Part shown: positions 35,335 through 45,475 of the stretch, one piece after another
Position numbering within the stretch: the stretch's first letter is position 1
Layout of the letters: each line of letters begins with the position of its first letter
Source: Pradoshia sp. D12
Lineage (GTDB): Bacteria; Bacillota; Bacilli; Bacillales; Pradoshiaceae
Assembly: GCF_008935075.1 (NCBI RefSeq)
Contig: NZ_CP044545.1
Span: 3,227,587 to 3,291,586, forward strand
Direction: 5' to 3'
Length of the DNA stretch: 64,000 bases
The notes under the pieces: model-generated
What the model saw: the letters and a program-made list of their open reading frames with translations, nothing else
Told to the model about the DNA's origin: nothing
The model's database searches: none
Translations under genes and position numbers: made by a program

Positions 35335-35865
35335 ATGAAATTATATCAATATATAGATAAAATTCCTTCCATCGATCAAACTGCTTATTTAGCGGATCAT
35401 GTAGTTATCAGTGGTGATGTCACAATCGGTGAAAATTCAAGTGTTTGGTTTAACACAGTCATTAGAGGTGATGTCGCTCCTGTGATTATCGGTAAAAATG
35501 TTAATATTCAAGATAACTCAGTCCTCCATCAAAGTCCCAACAACCCATTAGTACTGGAAGATAATGTAACGATAGGCCATCAAGTCATTCTCCATAGTTG
35601 CCATGTGAAGAAAAATGCTTTGATTGGGATGGGCTCCATTATTCTTGACGGAGCTGAAATAGGAGAAGGTGCCTTCATCGGTGCAGGCAGTTTAGTATCT
35701 CAAGGTAAAAAAATCCCACCAAACACACTCGCTTTCGGCAGACCTGCTAAAGTAATTCGTGAATTAACAGATGATGATCGTAAAGACATGGAAAGAATAA
35801 ATAAGGAATACGCAGAAAAAGCACGCTATTATTCAAGTATACAACCTTTAAAAGAGAATAACTAA
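35335..35865 (+). CDS. ytoA: YtoA, gamma-carbonic-anhydrase-like hexapeptide protein
   Basis: A 176-residue left-handed beta-helix protein with hexapeptide repeats (DVTIGENSSVWFNTVIRGDV, then IGKNVNIQDNSV, VTIGHQVILHSCHV). Histidines in VLHQS, IGHQ and LHSCH match the zinc ligands of gamma-carbonic anhydrases (PaaY/YrdA group). Activity is not proven for YtoA. Start at 35335 after CGGAGG; the frame extends 36 codons upstream without a ribosome site. Confidence 0.9.
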   Translation: MKLYQYIDKIPSIDQTAYLADHVVISGDVTIGENSSVWFNTVIRGDVAPVIIGKNVNIQDNSVLHQSPNNPLVLEDNVTIGHQVILHSCHVKKNALIGMGSIILDGAEIGEGAFIGAGSLVSQGKKIPPNTLAFGRPAKVIRELTDDDRKDMERINKEYAEKARYYSSIQPLKENN

Positions 35866-35968
35866 TTATCATTCCTCATTAGGGTATACTCTTTATTGTA
35901 TACCCATTCCCTTTATTATTTAGCTATAAATGATACACCTTTTTAAAATCAATTTCAGGAGTAGGATT

Positions 35969-36820
35969 ATGAATACTTTCATTTTGATTTTCATGTTATT
36001 TAGTATCATTTCAATCATTTTGGTCCTATGGCGTCAATATCAGCCACTATCTATTTTGATTGTTATCTCTTTGATAGGCACTTTCCTGTATACAGGCTGG
36101 AAGGTCTATAACTCAAATTACTCCTTTGCTCATCAAATTAATAATATGATTGATAAGTCAGTAAGCTTAACAACTTCTATTACCAAAGATAATCGACCTG
36201 CAAAACCTCCTGCCAAAGATAAAGTACTTCTTGATGTGCCGATCGTTAAACAGCAGCCCGAGCTCCCAAGAGGATGTGAAGTAACCAGCCTGGCTATGCT
36301 TCTTCAATATTCCGGATTGGATGCTGATAAATTAAAACTTGCCCAGCAAATAAAAAAAAATCCAGCTAAAATAAAAAAAATAAATGGTGAAATCCATTAC
36401 GGTGATCCTAATGATGGATTTATTGGAGATATGTATTCAACTAATAAACCTGGCCTCGGAGTGTATCATAAGCCTATAAAAAAACTTGCTGAGCATTATA
36501 TGCCTGGCAAAATAATCGATTTTACCAATGGAGATTTCAACCAAATCAAAAAGTATCTCTCAACCAATCGGCCCGTCTGGGTTATCATAAATACAGCCTA
36601 TGAAAAACTGGATCCATCCTATTTCCATACTTGGAAAACACCAAATGGGAAAATATCGATTACTTATAAGGAGCATTCTGTCGTAGTGACGGGATATGAT
36701 CAGCATTATATTTATTTTAACGATCCCTTAACAGGAATTAAAAATAAAAAAGCACCCTCCGCTGATTTTGAAAAAGCGTGGGTGCAAATGGGAAAACAGG
36801 CTATAACCTATAAAGATTAA
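35969..36820 (+). CDS. Membrane-anchored C39-family (C39_2) cysteine peptidase-like protein
   Basis: A 283-residue protein with two N-terminal membrane helices (3-20 and 27-45), a Lys/Pro linker, then a papain-like C39_2 domain outside the membrane. The catalytic cysteine is in LPRGCEVTSLAML (C103) and the histidine in EHSVVVTGYD, followed by the aspartate/asparagine in YFNDP. Peptidase_C39_2 proteins are common in Bacillaceae but substrates are unknown. Start at 35969 after CAGGAG. Its 3' end overlaps convergent asnB by 4 nt. Confidence 0.82.
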   Translation: MNTFILIFMLFSIISIILVLWRQYQPLSILIVISLIGTFLYTGWKVYNSNYSFAHQINNMIDKSVSLTTSITKDNRPAKPPAKDKVLLDVPIVKQQPELPRGCEVTSLAMLLQYSGLDADKLKLAQQIKKNPAKIKKINGEIHYGDPNDGFIGDMYSTNKPGLGVYHKPIKKLAEHYMPGKIIDFTNGDFNQIKKYLSTNRPVWVIINTAYEKLDPSYFHTWKTPNGKISITYKEHSVVVTGYDQHYIYFNDPLTGIKNKKAPSADFEKAWVQMGKQAITYKD

Positions 36821-38712
36821 TGGATTGGGTCACTTATCATATCCTTTTCAGCTAATGCCTGGAAAGGATATTTTTCTTCGACATATACAGAGTACCATAT
36901 CATAAATACCAATACAGTCCATAGTTTACGGCTATTATCCGCTTTACCTGTAACATGATTATTGAACAGATTCATAATGACTTGCTTATCCAGCAAATGA
37001 TCTGTTTGGCTTTCTTTTATTATTGTAATCGCCCATTCATACATTTCATTTTTTAACCAATGACGGATAGGGACTGGAAAACCAAGTTTCTTACGATTTA
37101 ATACATGGTCAGGAATGATTCCCTCTGCAGCTTTTCTAAGTATATATTTGGTCGTTCCATGAGCAGTTTTTAAATCAGTTGGAATTCCGGATGCCACCTC
37201 AAATACTTTTTTATCAAGGAATGGCACTCGAAGCTCAAGAGAATGTGCCATCGTCATCTTATCAGCTTTTACTAATATATCTCCGCGCAGCCATGTATGA
37301 ATATCAATATACTGCATTCTGCTCACATCATCATATTCGGGTGTTTCTGCGTAGAACGGATGTGTTATCGTAGTATAATCCAGCTTTGATTTATATAATT
37401 TGAATAATTGCCCCTTCTCTTCCTCCATAAACATCTTGGCATTTCCAAGATAGCGTTCTTCAATCGGCGTACAGCCGCGCTCTATAAAACTTTTGCCTTT
37501 TACACCTTCAGGCATCATGGCAGCAATTCTTTTTAGCGCTCTTTTCATAAGTACAGGAATTTTATTAAACATGGCTAAGGATTGAGGCTCACGGTAAATA
37601 TTGTATCCTCCGAATAATTCATCCGCTCCTTCACCGGACAGAACAACCGTTACATGCTTTTGCGCTTCCCTTGCCACGAAATATAAAGGAACACAAGCGG
37701 GGTCTGCCAACGGGTCATCCATATGCCACATAATTTTCGGCAGTTCCCTCATATATTCCTGCGGCGATATAATATAGCTGATATTCTCTACCCCAAGCTT
37801 GTCAGCTGTTTCTTTAGCTACATCAATTTCACTGAAACCATTCTGTTCAAATCCAACTGAGAATGTTTTAATTCCAGGATGAAATTCTTTAGCTATGGAT
37901 GCGATGATTGTAGAATCAATTCCACCTGAAAGAAATGAACCAACGGGTACATCACTGCGCATATGCATGCTGATACTGTCATACATCACATCTTGAATTT
38001 CTTTAATCCAATCTGGTTCACTGCGCAGAATAGGTTTAAATTCTGCTTTCCAATATTGGCGGATTTCCATAGGTTCTCCAATTTTCTTTGTAAAGCAATG
38101 TCCAGGCAATAATTTTTTCACATACTTTGTCATCGTTGCTGGTTCTGGAATAAATTGAAAGGTAAGATAATGCTGCAGAGACACATGATCCAATTCTTGT
38201 TTTTCTATAGCGTGTATAATACTTTTCTTTTCAGAAGCAAAATAGGTCTTATCCCCATCTTCCTTATAAAAAAATGGTTTAATCCCAAATGGATCACGGG
38301 CACCAAAAACAGATTTCTCCTGTTTATCCCAAATCACGAACCCAAACATCCCACGAAGCATTTCAACTGCCTTTTCCCCATATTGAACAAATGCCGCCAG
38401 GATTACTTCAGTATCTGAATTTGTAGAAAACGCCATGCCTTCCTTTTCCAGCACTACTTTCAATTCCAAGTAGTTGTATATTTCTCCGTTAAAAACAATC
38501 CAATAGCGTTCATTTTCATACGTTAAGGGCTGATGTCCACATTCAATATCAATGATGCTTAGTCTTCTGAAACCAAGCTGGATATGTTCATCTATATAAT
38601 ACCCCTCGTCATCCGGCCCTCTATGCGTAATCAAGTCATTCATACTTTTAATTAGTTCTGAATCCTGATTCGCTTGTTGGTGATCATGCATACATCCTAC
38701 AAATCCACACAT
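36817..38712 (-). CDS. asnB: Asparagine synthase (glutamine-hydrolysing) AsnB
   Basis: A 631-residue enzyme making asparagine from aspartate, ATP and glutamine. Cys2 after the removed Met is the class II glutaminase nucleophile (MCGFVGC). The synthetase domain has the PP-loop SFLSGGIDSTI near residue 260 and VVLSGEGADELFGGY. Length matches B. subtilis AsnB (632), which is also implicated in amidation of peptidoglycan precursors. Located between the C39 peptidase and metK as a single gene. Confidence 0.95.
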   Translation of the reverse strand: MCGFVGCMHDHQQANQDSELIKSMNDLITHRGPDDEGYYIDEHIQLGFRRLSIIDIECGHQPLTYENERYWIVFNGEIYNYLELKVVLEKEGMAFSTNSDTEVILAAFVQYGEKAVEMLRGMFGFVIWDKQEKSVFGARDPFGIKPFFYKEDGDKTYFASEKKSIIHAIEKQELDHVSLQHYLTFQFIPEPATMTKYVKKLLPGHCFTKKIGEPMEIRQYWKAEFKPILRSEPDWIKEIQDVMYDSISMHMRSDVPVGSFLSGGIDSTIIASIAKEFHPGIKTFSVGFEQNGFSEIDVAKETADKLGVENISYIISPQEYMRELPKIMWHMDDPLADPACVPLYFVAREAQKHVTVVLSGEGADELFGGYNIYREPQSLAMFNKIPVLMKRALKRIAAMMPEGVKGKSFIERGCTPIEERYLGNAKMFMEEEKGQLFKLYKSKLDYTTITHPFYAETPEYDDVSRMQYIDIHTWLRGDILVKADKMTMAHSLELRVPFLDKKVFEVASGIPTDLKTAHGTTKYILRKAAEGIIPDHVLNRKKLGFPVPIRHWLKNEMYEWAITIIKESQTDHLLDKQVIMNLFNNHVTGKADNSRKLWTVLVFMIWYSVYVEEKYPFQALAEKDMISDPIH

Positions 38713-38856
38713 TATTATTCACTCACTACCTTTACTTTCGACTGTTTTTCATTTAAAAATATCAAAGAATTAGATTTTAGATATGAGCTAGGGTCCCGAC
38801 AAAATACGATCCATTATACCCGATTTCATAGTTTCCTAATATTACCATATTTAGAC
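38713..38856. other. Intergenic region asnB/metK
   Basis: Holds the asnB promoter region and, at its right end, the metK terminator. No ORF supported. Confidence 0.5.
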
Positions 38857-38889
38857 AAAAAAAGAAAGAGGGTTTATCCCTCTTTCTTG
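38857..38889 (-). terminator. Terminator after metK
   Basis: AAGAAAGAGGG/CCCTCTTTCTT stem with seven T residues on the minus strand. Confidence 0.93.
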
Positions 38890-38909
38890 AAATGTTTATG
38901 CTGTTTATC

Positions 38910-40109
38910 TTAGATTTTAGCTTCCGTACGCAGTACTTCTACTTTATCCGTTTTCTCCCAAGGAAGATCTAAATCATTACGTCCAAAATGTCCGTAAGCT
39001 GCTGTTTGTTTATAAATCGGACGTCTTAAATCAAGCATTTTTATGATTCCTGCAGGGCGCAGATCAAAGTTAGCACGTACTAATTCAATTAATTTTTCCT
39101 CTTCAATTTTACCTGTACCGAACGTATCAATGGATATAGATACTGGCTGAGCCACACCAATCGCGTAAGCCAGCTGAACTTCTGCTTTATCTGCAAGACC
39201 TGCTGCTACAATATTTTTAGCTACATATCTGGCTGCATAGGCAGCAGAACGGTCTACTTTTGTAGCATCTTTACCAGAGAATGCTCCACCACCGTGACGT
39301 GCGTATCCACCATACGTGTCAACAATGATTTTACGGCCAGTCAAGCCTGCATCCCCTTGTGGACCTCCAATAACAAAACGGCCCGTTGGGTTAATAAAAT
39401 ATTTAGTTTGTTCATCAATAAGGTGAGCAGGAACAACCGGTTTAATTACTTGTTCTTTTAAGTCTTTCTTAATTTGATCCAGTGTTGTTTCCGCGTCATG
39501 CTGAGTAGAGATTACGATGGTATCAATTCTTACCGGATTTTTATTTTCATCATATTCCACTGTGACTTGTGTTTTTCCATCAGGGCGCAAGTATGGAAGA
39601 ACTTCTTGTTTACGAACCTCAGCCAGCTTTCTAGATAATTGGTGAGCAAGAGAAATAGGAAGAGGCATTAATTCTTCTGTTTCGTTGCAGGCAAAACCGA
39701 ACATTAGACCCTGATCTCCCGCCCCAATTGCTTCAATCTCTTCATCTGACATCGTGCCTTCTCTTGATTCCAAAGCTTGGTCTACACCTTGGGCGATATC
39801 TGCAGATTGTTCATCAATAGAGGTTAAGACAGCGCATGTTTCTGCATCGAAACCATATTTTGCACGTGTATAACCAATCCCTTTGATTGTGTCACGGACA
39901 ATTTTTGGAATATCCACATACGTAGAAGTAGTGATTTCTCCCGCTACTAAAACTAATCCAGTGGTAACAGATGTTTCGCAGGCTACCCTTGCATTTGGAT
40001 CCTTTGCTAATATTTCATCCAAAATGGCATCAGAAACCTGATCGCAAATTTTATCCGGATGACCTTCTGTTACAGATTCTGATGTAAACAAATGTCTCTT
40101 ATTAGACAT
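38910..40109 (-). CDS. metK: S-adenosylmethionine synthetase
   Basis: A 399-residue enzyme forming SAM from methionine and ATP. Signatures: [18 protein letters not shown] near the N-terminus, [10 protein letters not shown] (methionine/ATP loop) and [16 protein letters not shown] (P-loop-like). Length equals the Bacillus enzyme (400). It is controlled by the SAM-sensing S-box RNA in its leader. GGAGGAA precedes the ATG. Confidence 0.98.
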   Translation of the reverse strand: MSNKRHLFTSESVTEGHPDKICDQVSDAILDEILAKDPNARVACETSVTTGLVLVAGEITTSTYVDIPKIVRDTIKGIGYTRAKYGFDAETCAVLTSIDEQSADIAQGVDQALESREGTMSDEEIEAIGAGDQGLMFGFACNETEELMPLPISLAHQLSRKLAEVRKQEVLPYLRPDGKTQVTVEYDENKNPVRIDTIVISTQHDAETTLDQIKKDLKEQVIKPVVPAHLIDEQTKYFINPTGRFVIGGPQGDAGLTGRKIIVDTYGGYARHGGGAFSGKDATKVDRSAAYAARYVAKNIVAAGLADKAEVQLAYAIGVAQPVSISIDTFGTGKIEEEKLIELVRANFDLRPAGIIKMLDLRRPIYKQTAAYGHFGRNDLDLPWEKTDKVEVLRTEAKI

Positions 40110-40176
40110 GTATATTTCCTCCTTCAGTTTCCCTGTTTATGGCTACTCATTATCTTTAATTATCTCCTGATTATAC

Positions 40177-40376
40177 GAAAAAAGACCCTTCCCCTTTATA
40201 AAGAAAAGAGGAAAGGTCTGAGTCTCAGAAATCTGCCTTTCACTCTCATCGTTCAAGGCATTATAACCTTGCATCAAGTTAGCACCTTTGCGTGATTTCC
40301 ATTAAAAGGAATCAAACTGCAGGTTGCCCCGGCTTCATAGAGCTCGTCTCTCCACCGAGTCTTGATAAGAGTATCC
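40177..40376 (-). promoter_or_regulatory. SAM-I (S-box) riboswitch of metK
   Basis: On the minus strand, CTTATCAAGA, GGTGGAGAGAC, GAAGCCGGGGCAACC, GGTGCTAACTTGATGC and GATGAGAG occur in canonical order (40241-40376). A terminator (GACCTTTCCTC... / ...GGGGAAGGGTC with T run) lies at 40177-40218. SAM binding should stop transcription before metK. Confidence 0.97.
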
Positions 40377-40749
40377 ATATCAAATGTATATAATATCTTA
40401 TCCATCATTTTCTGTCAATAAATAAACAGGAATATATTGTTAAGATAAACCTTTAGCTTCATCCTTTTCCTAATAGAAGTACAGTCAGAACTTAAAATTC
40501 GCATTTAAATTATAATATTGATATAATTAATTTACGAATATTCAAATAAATATACTTTGTTATTTATCCGTGAATATTGAATAATATCCCTATTCTTTTA
40601 CCAATGGAAACAATAATAATTATCCTTATATACTATATTAAAACATATTTTTGAAAATTAACACAATTAGTATGGATAAATCAATTAAATGTGTTATACT
40701 ATTTTCCATATAATATACTTACCAAAATTTTGGAAAAGGATGATACCTT
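40377..40749. other. Divergent regulatory region metK/pckA
   Basis: About 370 very AT-rich nt. It should contain the metK promoter and the pckA promoter; TTATACT at 40694-40700 is a likely pckA -10, without a good -35. CCAAAATTTTGG at 40722-40733 is a perfect palindrome just before the pckA ribosome site. Confidence 0.5.
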
Positions 40750-42339
40750 ATGAACAGTGTAGGAGTTTCCAACGAATTGAAACAATTACTTACTCATGAT
40801 AATATTCACATTCAGCTTTCAGTGCCACAACTAGTTGAAAAAGTATTAACGAGAAAAGAGGGTATCCTCACATCTACTGGAGCTATTAAGGCTGAAACAG
40901 GAAAATATACCGGCAGATCTCCAAAGGATAAATATATTGTAGAGGAAGCTGCCACTAAAGATAAAATAGCCTGGGGAAGCGTCAATCAAGCAATATCTGA
41001 AGACGCATTCTCTAAATTATATGATAAAGTTATCGATTACCTCGAAAAACGAGATGAATTATTTGTATTTAATGGGTTTGCTGGAGCTGCAACAGACTAC
41101 CGCCTTCCTATTCAAGTAATCAATGAATATGCCTGGCACAATTTATTTGTACATCAGCTGTTTATCCGCCCCACTAAAGAAGAGCTTGAAAATCATTCCC
41201 CTGAGTTTACTATTATCTCAGCACCAGGTTTTAAAGCAAACCCTCTTGTGGACGGTACACAATCTGAGACGTTTATCATCATTTCCTTTGAGAAAAAAGT
41301 CGTCTTAATTGGAGGCACTGAGTATGCAGGTGAAATGAAAAAATCCATTTTTTCAATCATGAATTACCTGTTGCCTGAGAATAATGTGTTTTCTATGCAT
41401 TGTTCAGCAAATGTAGGTTTCGAGGGAGATGTAGCTCTTTTCTTTGGCCTATCCGGCACTGGAAAGACTACTTTATCAGCCGATCCAAATCGCCGCCTTA
41501 TAGGTGATGACGAACATGGCTGGTCTCCTGATGGTGTATTTAATATTGAAGGCGGCTGTTACGCAAAATGCATCAATCTCACACAGGAAAAAGAGCCTCA
41601 AATTTTTAATGCCATACGCTTTGGTTCTGTACTTGAGAATGTGGTTGTAGATGAAGATACAAGAATTGCTGACTATGATAATGGAATGTTAACTGAAAAT
41701 ACTCGGGCTGCTTACCCTATCGAAGCCATGCAGAACATCGTCACACCTAGTATAGCGGGCCATCCCAATACAATCATCTTTTTAACTGCTGATGCTTTTG
41801 GCGTTCTGCCTCCAATCAGCAAGTTAACAAAAGAACAGGCAATGTATCATTTCCTAAGCGGTTATACGAGTAAATTGGCAGGAACTGAACTCGGAATTAC
41901 TTCACCACAGGCAACGTTTTCTACCTGCTTCGGTTCACCGTTCTTACCATTACATCCAACAAAATATGCTGAGATGCTTGGCAAAAATATCGAGGAGCAT
42001 CAAGTTCAGGTATATCTGGTTAACACCGGTTGGACTGGAGGAGAATATGGGACAGGCAGCCGCATGAAGCTTTCTTATACACGTTTGATGATTCAAGCTG
42101 CATTAGAAGGAGAACTGGCCAATATCGAAACGGTACAAGACAGAATATTCGGCTTAGCAATTCCTTTACACGTACCTGGAGTACCTGATGAAGTTTTACA
42201 GCCTCAGAAAACGTGGAAAGATTCTGAAGCCTATTATGAAAAGGCGAATGAGCTTGCACATAAATTCAGAGAAAATTTCAAGGAATTTAAAAATATCAGT
42301 TCTGAAATTGAAACTAAAGGTGGACCAATTACCTTTTAA
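40750..42339 (+). CDS. pckA: Phosphoenolpyruvate carboxykinase (ATP)
   Basis: A 529-residue gluconeogenic enzyme converting oxaloacetate and ATP to phosphoenolpyruvate. The kinase-1 P-loop [13 protein letters not shown] lies near residue 235, followed by the metal loop IGDDEHGW and later [10 protein letters not shown]-terminal TGRSPKDK motif is the oxaloacetate site. AAAAGGATGA precedes the ATG. In B. subtilis pckA is repressed by CcpN on glucose; I did not locate a CcpN box. It has its own terminator. Confidence 0.97.
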   Translation: MNSVGVSNELKQLLTHDNIHIQLSVPQLVEKVLTRKEGILTSTGAIKAETGKYTGRSPKDKYIVEEAATKDKIAWGSVNQAISEDAFSKLYDKVIDYLEKRDELFVFNGFAGAATDYRLPIQVINEYAWHNLFVHQLFIRPTKEELENHSPEFTIISAPGFKANPLVDGTQSETFIIISFEKKVVLIGGTEYAGEMKKSIFSIMNYLLPENNVFSMHCSANVGFEGDVALFFGLSGTGKTTLSADPNRRLIGDDEHGWSPDGVFNIEGGCYAKCINLTQEKEPQIFNAIRFGSVLENVVVDEDTRIADYDNGMLTENTRAAYPIEAMQNIVTPSIAGHPNTIIFLTADAFGVLPPISKLTKEQAMYHFLSGYTSKLAGTELGITSPQATFSTCFGSPFLPLHPTKYAEMLGKNIEEHQVQVYLVNTGWTGGEYGTGSRMKLSYTRLMIQAALEGELANIETVQDRIFGLAIPLHVPGVPDEVLQPQKTWKDSEAYYEKANELAHKFRENFKEFKNISSEIETKGGPITF

Positions 42340-42349
42340 AGAACTAGCG

Positions 42350-42396
42350 GTGTCTTAGGAAGCCAAAAAGAAATGGCTTTCCTGAGGCACTATTTT
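42350..42396 (+). terminator. Terminator after pckA
   Basis: GTGTCTTAGGAAGCCA / TGGCTTTCCTGAGGCAC long stem followed by TATTTTATTT. Confidence 0.88.
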
Positions 42397-42411
42397 ATTT
42401 GTCTAAATTTA

Positions 42412-42459
42412 AAAACAAACCCACCGCCCAATGTAATTCTGGATGAAGGTTTGTTTTCT
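42412..42459 (-). terminator. Possible terminator after ytmB
   Basis: AAACAAACC and GGTTTGTTT arms separated by a long loop, with a T run on the minus strand. It is the only stem near the ytmB stop. Confidence 0.5.
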
Positions 42460-42475
42460 TTAGTTTCTATTCAAT

Positions 42476-42718
42476 TTAGTTACTGGAATTTAAAGAAATC
42501 AACTCATATGTAATGGTTGTGCAGTTATTTTCCCATTCCACTTTTTTTATCCGTGCCGTTCCTCTCGATTCTCCATCCAGAGTTTTTCGGATATCAATCG
42601 GAATTTCAATTGGATATAGGCGGTATCCTTCTTTTTTTAGGACGAATAGATTTTCCTCAACCCTTTTTTCATTAGCCTTTGTCACTATAAGAGTATTCAA
42701 TTCCATTGGCATACCCAA
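42476..42718 (-). CDS. ytmB: YtmB, DUF2584 family protein
   Basis: An 80-residue protein of the DUF2584 family (conserved MELNTLIVTK, EGYRLYPIEIPIDI and GTARIKKVEW), all-beta and soluble. Function unknown. Start choice: TTG at 42718 gives 8-nt spacing to GGGGAG; the ATG at 42712 and a GTG at 42727 are alternatives. It starts about 19 nt after the ytmA stop and is probably co-transcribed, as in B. subtilis. Confidence 0.82.
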   Translation of the reverse strand: MGMPMELNTLIVTKANEKRVEENLFVLKKEGYRLYPIEIPIDIRKTLDGESRGTARIKKVEWENNCTTITYELISLNSSN

Positions 42719-42736
42719 TTCTCTCACTCCCCTGCT

Positions 42737-43567
42737 TCATTTATTTATTTCAATGGTATCATTTGAAGCGGCTTCTTTCATCCATTTCGTTAAATCCGTG
42801 ACGATTTGCCGATTTATTCTAGGAGGTAGATAATGTGTATAGTCCTTAAGGTACCACACATCGACGCTCTTGCCGAGATCCTGCAGTCTGTTTCTTAATA
42901 GATTGGCATGTTCAACCGAAACGTTCTTATCCTTCTCGCCATGAATAATTAGAACATTACATGGTATTTTTTCAATTTCATACAAGGGTGTACGGGCTTT
43001 ATATTCATCCGGCACCTTGTTTGGCGTACCTCCAATGACCCTTTTCAGCATTCTTCTTAAATCAATTCTCTCTATGTAGGTCAGAACCATATCGGAAACT
43101 CCCCCCCACGTGACAAGTGAAGCAGCGTCCTGGCAGTATATAGCTGTCCACAAGGCCATAATCCCGCCTCGAGAAAATCCAAAAATATGGACCTTTTTTG
43201 GATTAACCTTGGGATGTTGCTTTAAAAGTTCAAAACCTGCAATAGCATCCCAACGATCTTCTCCTGCAAAATCTTCCTCTCCTTCTCCACCCTGGTTGCC
43301 ACGATAAAAGGGGGCAAAAACAACAAACCCCTGACTTGCGAATTGAATGATACGCCCTGGACGGACCTTCCCAACATTTTTAATGCCTCCGCGTAAATAT
43401 AAAAATCCGTCCATTATTTCATCATTTTTTTTTGGCTCAGCTAATAGCCCCTTAACCCTTAACCCATTCGATAAATACGTGACAATATATAGATTTATAT
43501 CCGGATGTGGCGATGGATATCGACTTCTATCTACGATACTACCTAGCGATGATTTTACTTCATCCAT
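42737..43567 (-). CDS. ytmA: YtmA, prolyl-oligopeptidase-type alpha/beta hydrolase
   Basis: A 276-residue serine hydrolase. Nucleophile elbow FGFSRGG, late aspartate in IIHGEKDKNV and histidine in DYTHYLPP fit the S9-like catalytic triad. It lacks a beta-propeller and is thus an acyl-peptide hydrolase or esterase type; substrate unknown. Start at 43567 (MDEVKSSLG), with AGGAG 8 nt upstream, rather than the longer frame from 43600. Upstream of ytmB. Confidence 0.83.
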   Translation of the reverse strand: MDEVKSSLGSIVDRSRYPSPHPDINLYIVTYLSNGLRVKGLLAEPKKNDEIMDGFLYLRGGIKNVGKVRPGRIIQFASQGFVVFAPFYRGNQGGEGEEDFAGEDRWDAIAGFELLKQHPKVNPKKVHIFGFSRGGIMALWTAIYCQDAASLVTWGGVSDMVLTYIERIDLRRMLKRVIGGTPNKVPDEYKARTPLYEIEKIPCNVLIIHGEKDKNVSVEHANLLRNRLQDLGKSVDVWYLKDYTHYLPPRINRQIVTDLTKWMKEAASNDTIEINK

Positions 43568-43679
43568 AATCCGGGCTCCTTTACAAAGTTCTATAGGCAT
43601 TCACACAAATATATACCACACATACAATACGATTAACTACACTTTGGCATACATACTGCCTACTAAGGAGGAAATTCCC

Positions 43680-44687
43680 TTGAAATATTATCTTAAAACC
43701 CGCTTCTTCTGTATGCTGTCCATTCTGCTCATCTTTAGTTTATCGGCCTGTAAAGAAAATAAGTCGACTGAAGAATTGACAAAAGTCAAAGTAGCAGAAG
43801 TCACACGCTCTATTTTTTATGCACCTGAATATGTCGCCCTGGCCAAAGGATTTTTTAAGGACGAAGGGCTTGATGTAGACCTGCAGACTGCATGGGGCGG
43901 TGATAAGACAATGACTGCTCTACTATCAGGCGGAGCTGATATCGTGCTTGTTGGCTCAGAAACTTCTATTTATGTTCATGGACAAAATTCAAGAGATCCT
44001 GTTATTAATTTTGCCCAATTAACTCAAACAGATGGAACTTTTCTTGTATCCAGAGAAAAAATAGAGGAATTTAACTGGAACATGCTAAAGGGCAGTACAT
44101 TTCTCGGACAGAGGAAAGGCGGTATGCCACAAATGGTTGGAGAGTTTGTACTGAAAAAACACAGCATTGATCCTCAAAAGGATTTGAAATTAATTCAAAA
44201 TATTGATTTTGCCAATGTCGCCAATGCCTTTGCATCAGGAACAGGTGATTATGTACAGCTATTCGAACCTCAGGCAAGTGTTTTTGAAAAAGAAGGAAAA
44301 GGACATATTGTCGCTTCCTTTGGAAAAGAATCCGGCCATGTTCCATACACCACCTTCATGGCAAAGGAAAGCTATATGAAGGAAAATGAAGATATCGTTA
44401 AACGTTTTACAAAAGCGATTTATAAAGCACAAAAATGGGTTGAAGAAACAGATTCCGCTGAAGTAGCAAAAGCTATTCTCCCATATTTTGAAGATACAGA
44501 CGTAGAGATTATTGAAATGGCCATTGACCGTTACAAGTCACAGGAGTCCTTTGCCTTAAATCCAATTCTTGATGAGGAAGAATGGTTAAATCTGCAGGAT
44601 ATCATGAAAGAAGCAGGAGAAATCGATTCCTATATCGATCATAAAACACTCGTAAATACAGAAATCGCTGAAGAAGTTTCAAAATAG
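43680..44687 (+). CDS. ytlA: YtlA, ABC transporter substrate-binding lipoprotein (NMT1/SsuA-like)
   Basis: A 335-residue lipoprotein: signal peptide with lipobox LSAC (Cys24), then an NMT1/SsuA-like periplasmic-binding fold (YAPEYVALAKGFFKDEGLDV, then GGADIVLVGSE and GQRKGGMPQM). Relatives bind sulfonates, nitrate or thiamine precursors. TTG start after AAGGAGG; the frame continues upstream antisense to ytmA but that is not coding. First gene of ytlA-ytlC-ytlD. The ytlB gene that intervenes in B. subtilis is absent. Substrate not determined. Confidence 0.87.
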   Translation: MKYYLKTRFFCMLSILLIFSLSACKENKSTEELTKVKVAEVTRSIFYAPEYVALAKGFFKDEGLDVDLQTAWGGDKTMTALLSGGADIVLVGSETSIYVHGQNSRDPVINFAQLTQTDGTFLVSREKIEEFNWNMLKGSTFLGQRKGGMPQMVGEFVLKKHSIDPQKDLKLIQNIDFANVANAFASGTGDYVQLFEPQASVFEKEGKGHIVASFGKESGHVPYTTFMAKESYMKENEDIVKRFTKAIYKAQKWVEETDSAEVAKAILPYFEDTDVEIIEMAIDRYKSQESFALNPILDEEEWLNLQDIMKEAGEIDSYIDHKTLVNTEIAEEVSK

Positions 44688-44707
44688 GAGCTAAGGAGGC
44701 AGGGATT

Positions 44708-45475
44708 ATGCCTTTATTGTCGATAGAGAATGTATCTCATCTCTATTTATCTAAATCGCAAACATCAATTGCTTTAGAGAATATATCAATGAGTATTGAG
44801 GAGGGAGAATTCATCTCCTTCCTTGGCCCAAGCGGCTGCGGTAAAACAACCCTTCTATCCATTATATCTGGCCTTTTTAAGCCAACCGAAGGAAGTGTTA
44901 AGCTATACGGGAAGGATGTCCTCATCCATCGCCAGGATATTGGATATATGCTGCAGCAGGATTATTTATTTCCCTGGAAGACCATTAAAGAAAATATATT
45001 GATAGGATTAAAATTATTAAAGCAGCTCGACCAAAAGCACGAAGAACAAACCATATCACTATTAGAAGAAATCGGCCTGAAGGATGTATTGACTAAATTT
45101 CCAAGGGAGCTATCAGGAGGAATGCGCCAACGAGTTGCCCTAGTTAGAACTTTGGCCACTAACCCTACTCTGCTCCTCTTAGATGAACCTTTTTCTGCTT
45201 TAGATTTACAAACCAAACTAAAGCTTGAAGATATCGTATCAAGTACATTAAAATCGTTTAAAAAAACGGCTATTTTAGTTACTCACGATATAGGAGAAGC
45301 AGTAGCCATGAGTGATCGTGTCTTCCTCCTCTCTCCAAAACCAGGAAAAATTCACAAAGAATTTGATATTCCAAACGAGTTAAAAGGGCTATCCCCATTT
45401 AATGCAAGAAATCATCCAGCCTTTTCAGATGTGTTCCAGCTTATATGGAAGGAGATGGAGCAGCTTGACGGATAA
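44708..45475 (+). CDS. ytlC: YtlC, ABC transporter ATP-binding protein
   Basis: A 255-residue SsuB/TauB-type ATPase: Walker [11 protein letters not shown]-loop [11 protein letters not shown], signature LSGGMRQR, Walker [13 protein letters not shown] and H-loop LVTHDIGEA. It energises YtlD with YtlA as binding protein. It begins 20 nt after ytlA with a GGAGGCAGGG site, and overlaps ytlD by 11 nt. Confidence 0.92.
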   Translation: MPLLSIENVSHLYLSKSQTSIALENISMSIEEGEFISFLGPSGCGKTTLLSIISGLFKPTEGSVKLYGKDVLIHRQDIGYMLQQDYLFPWKTIKENILIGLKLLKQLDQKHEEQTISLLEEIGLKDVLTKFPRELSGGMRQRVALVRTLATNPTLLLLDEPFSALDLQTKLKLEDIVSSTLKSFKKTAILVTHDIGEAVAMSDRVFLLSPKPGKIHKEFDIPNELKGLSPFNARNHPAFSDVFQLIWKEMEQLDG

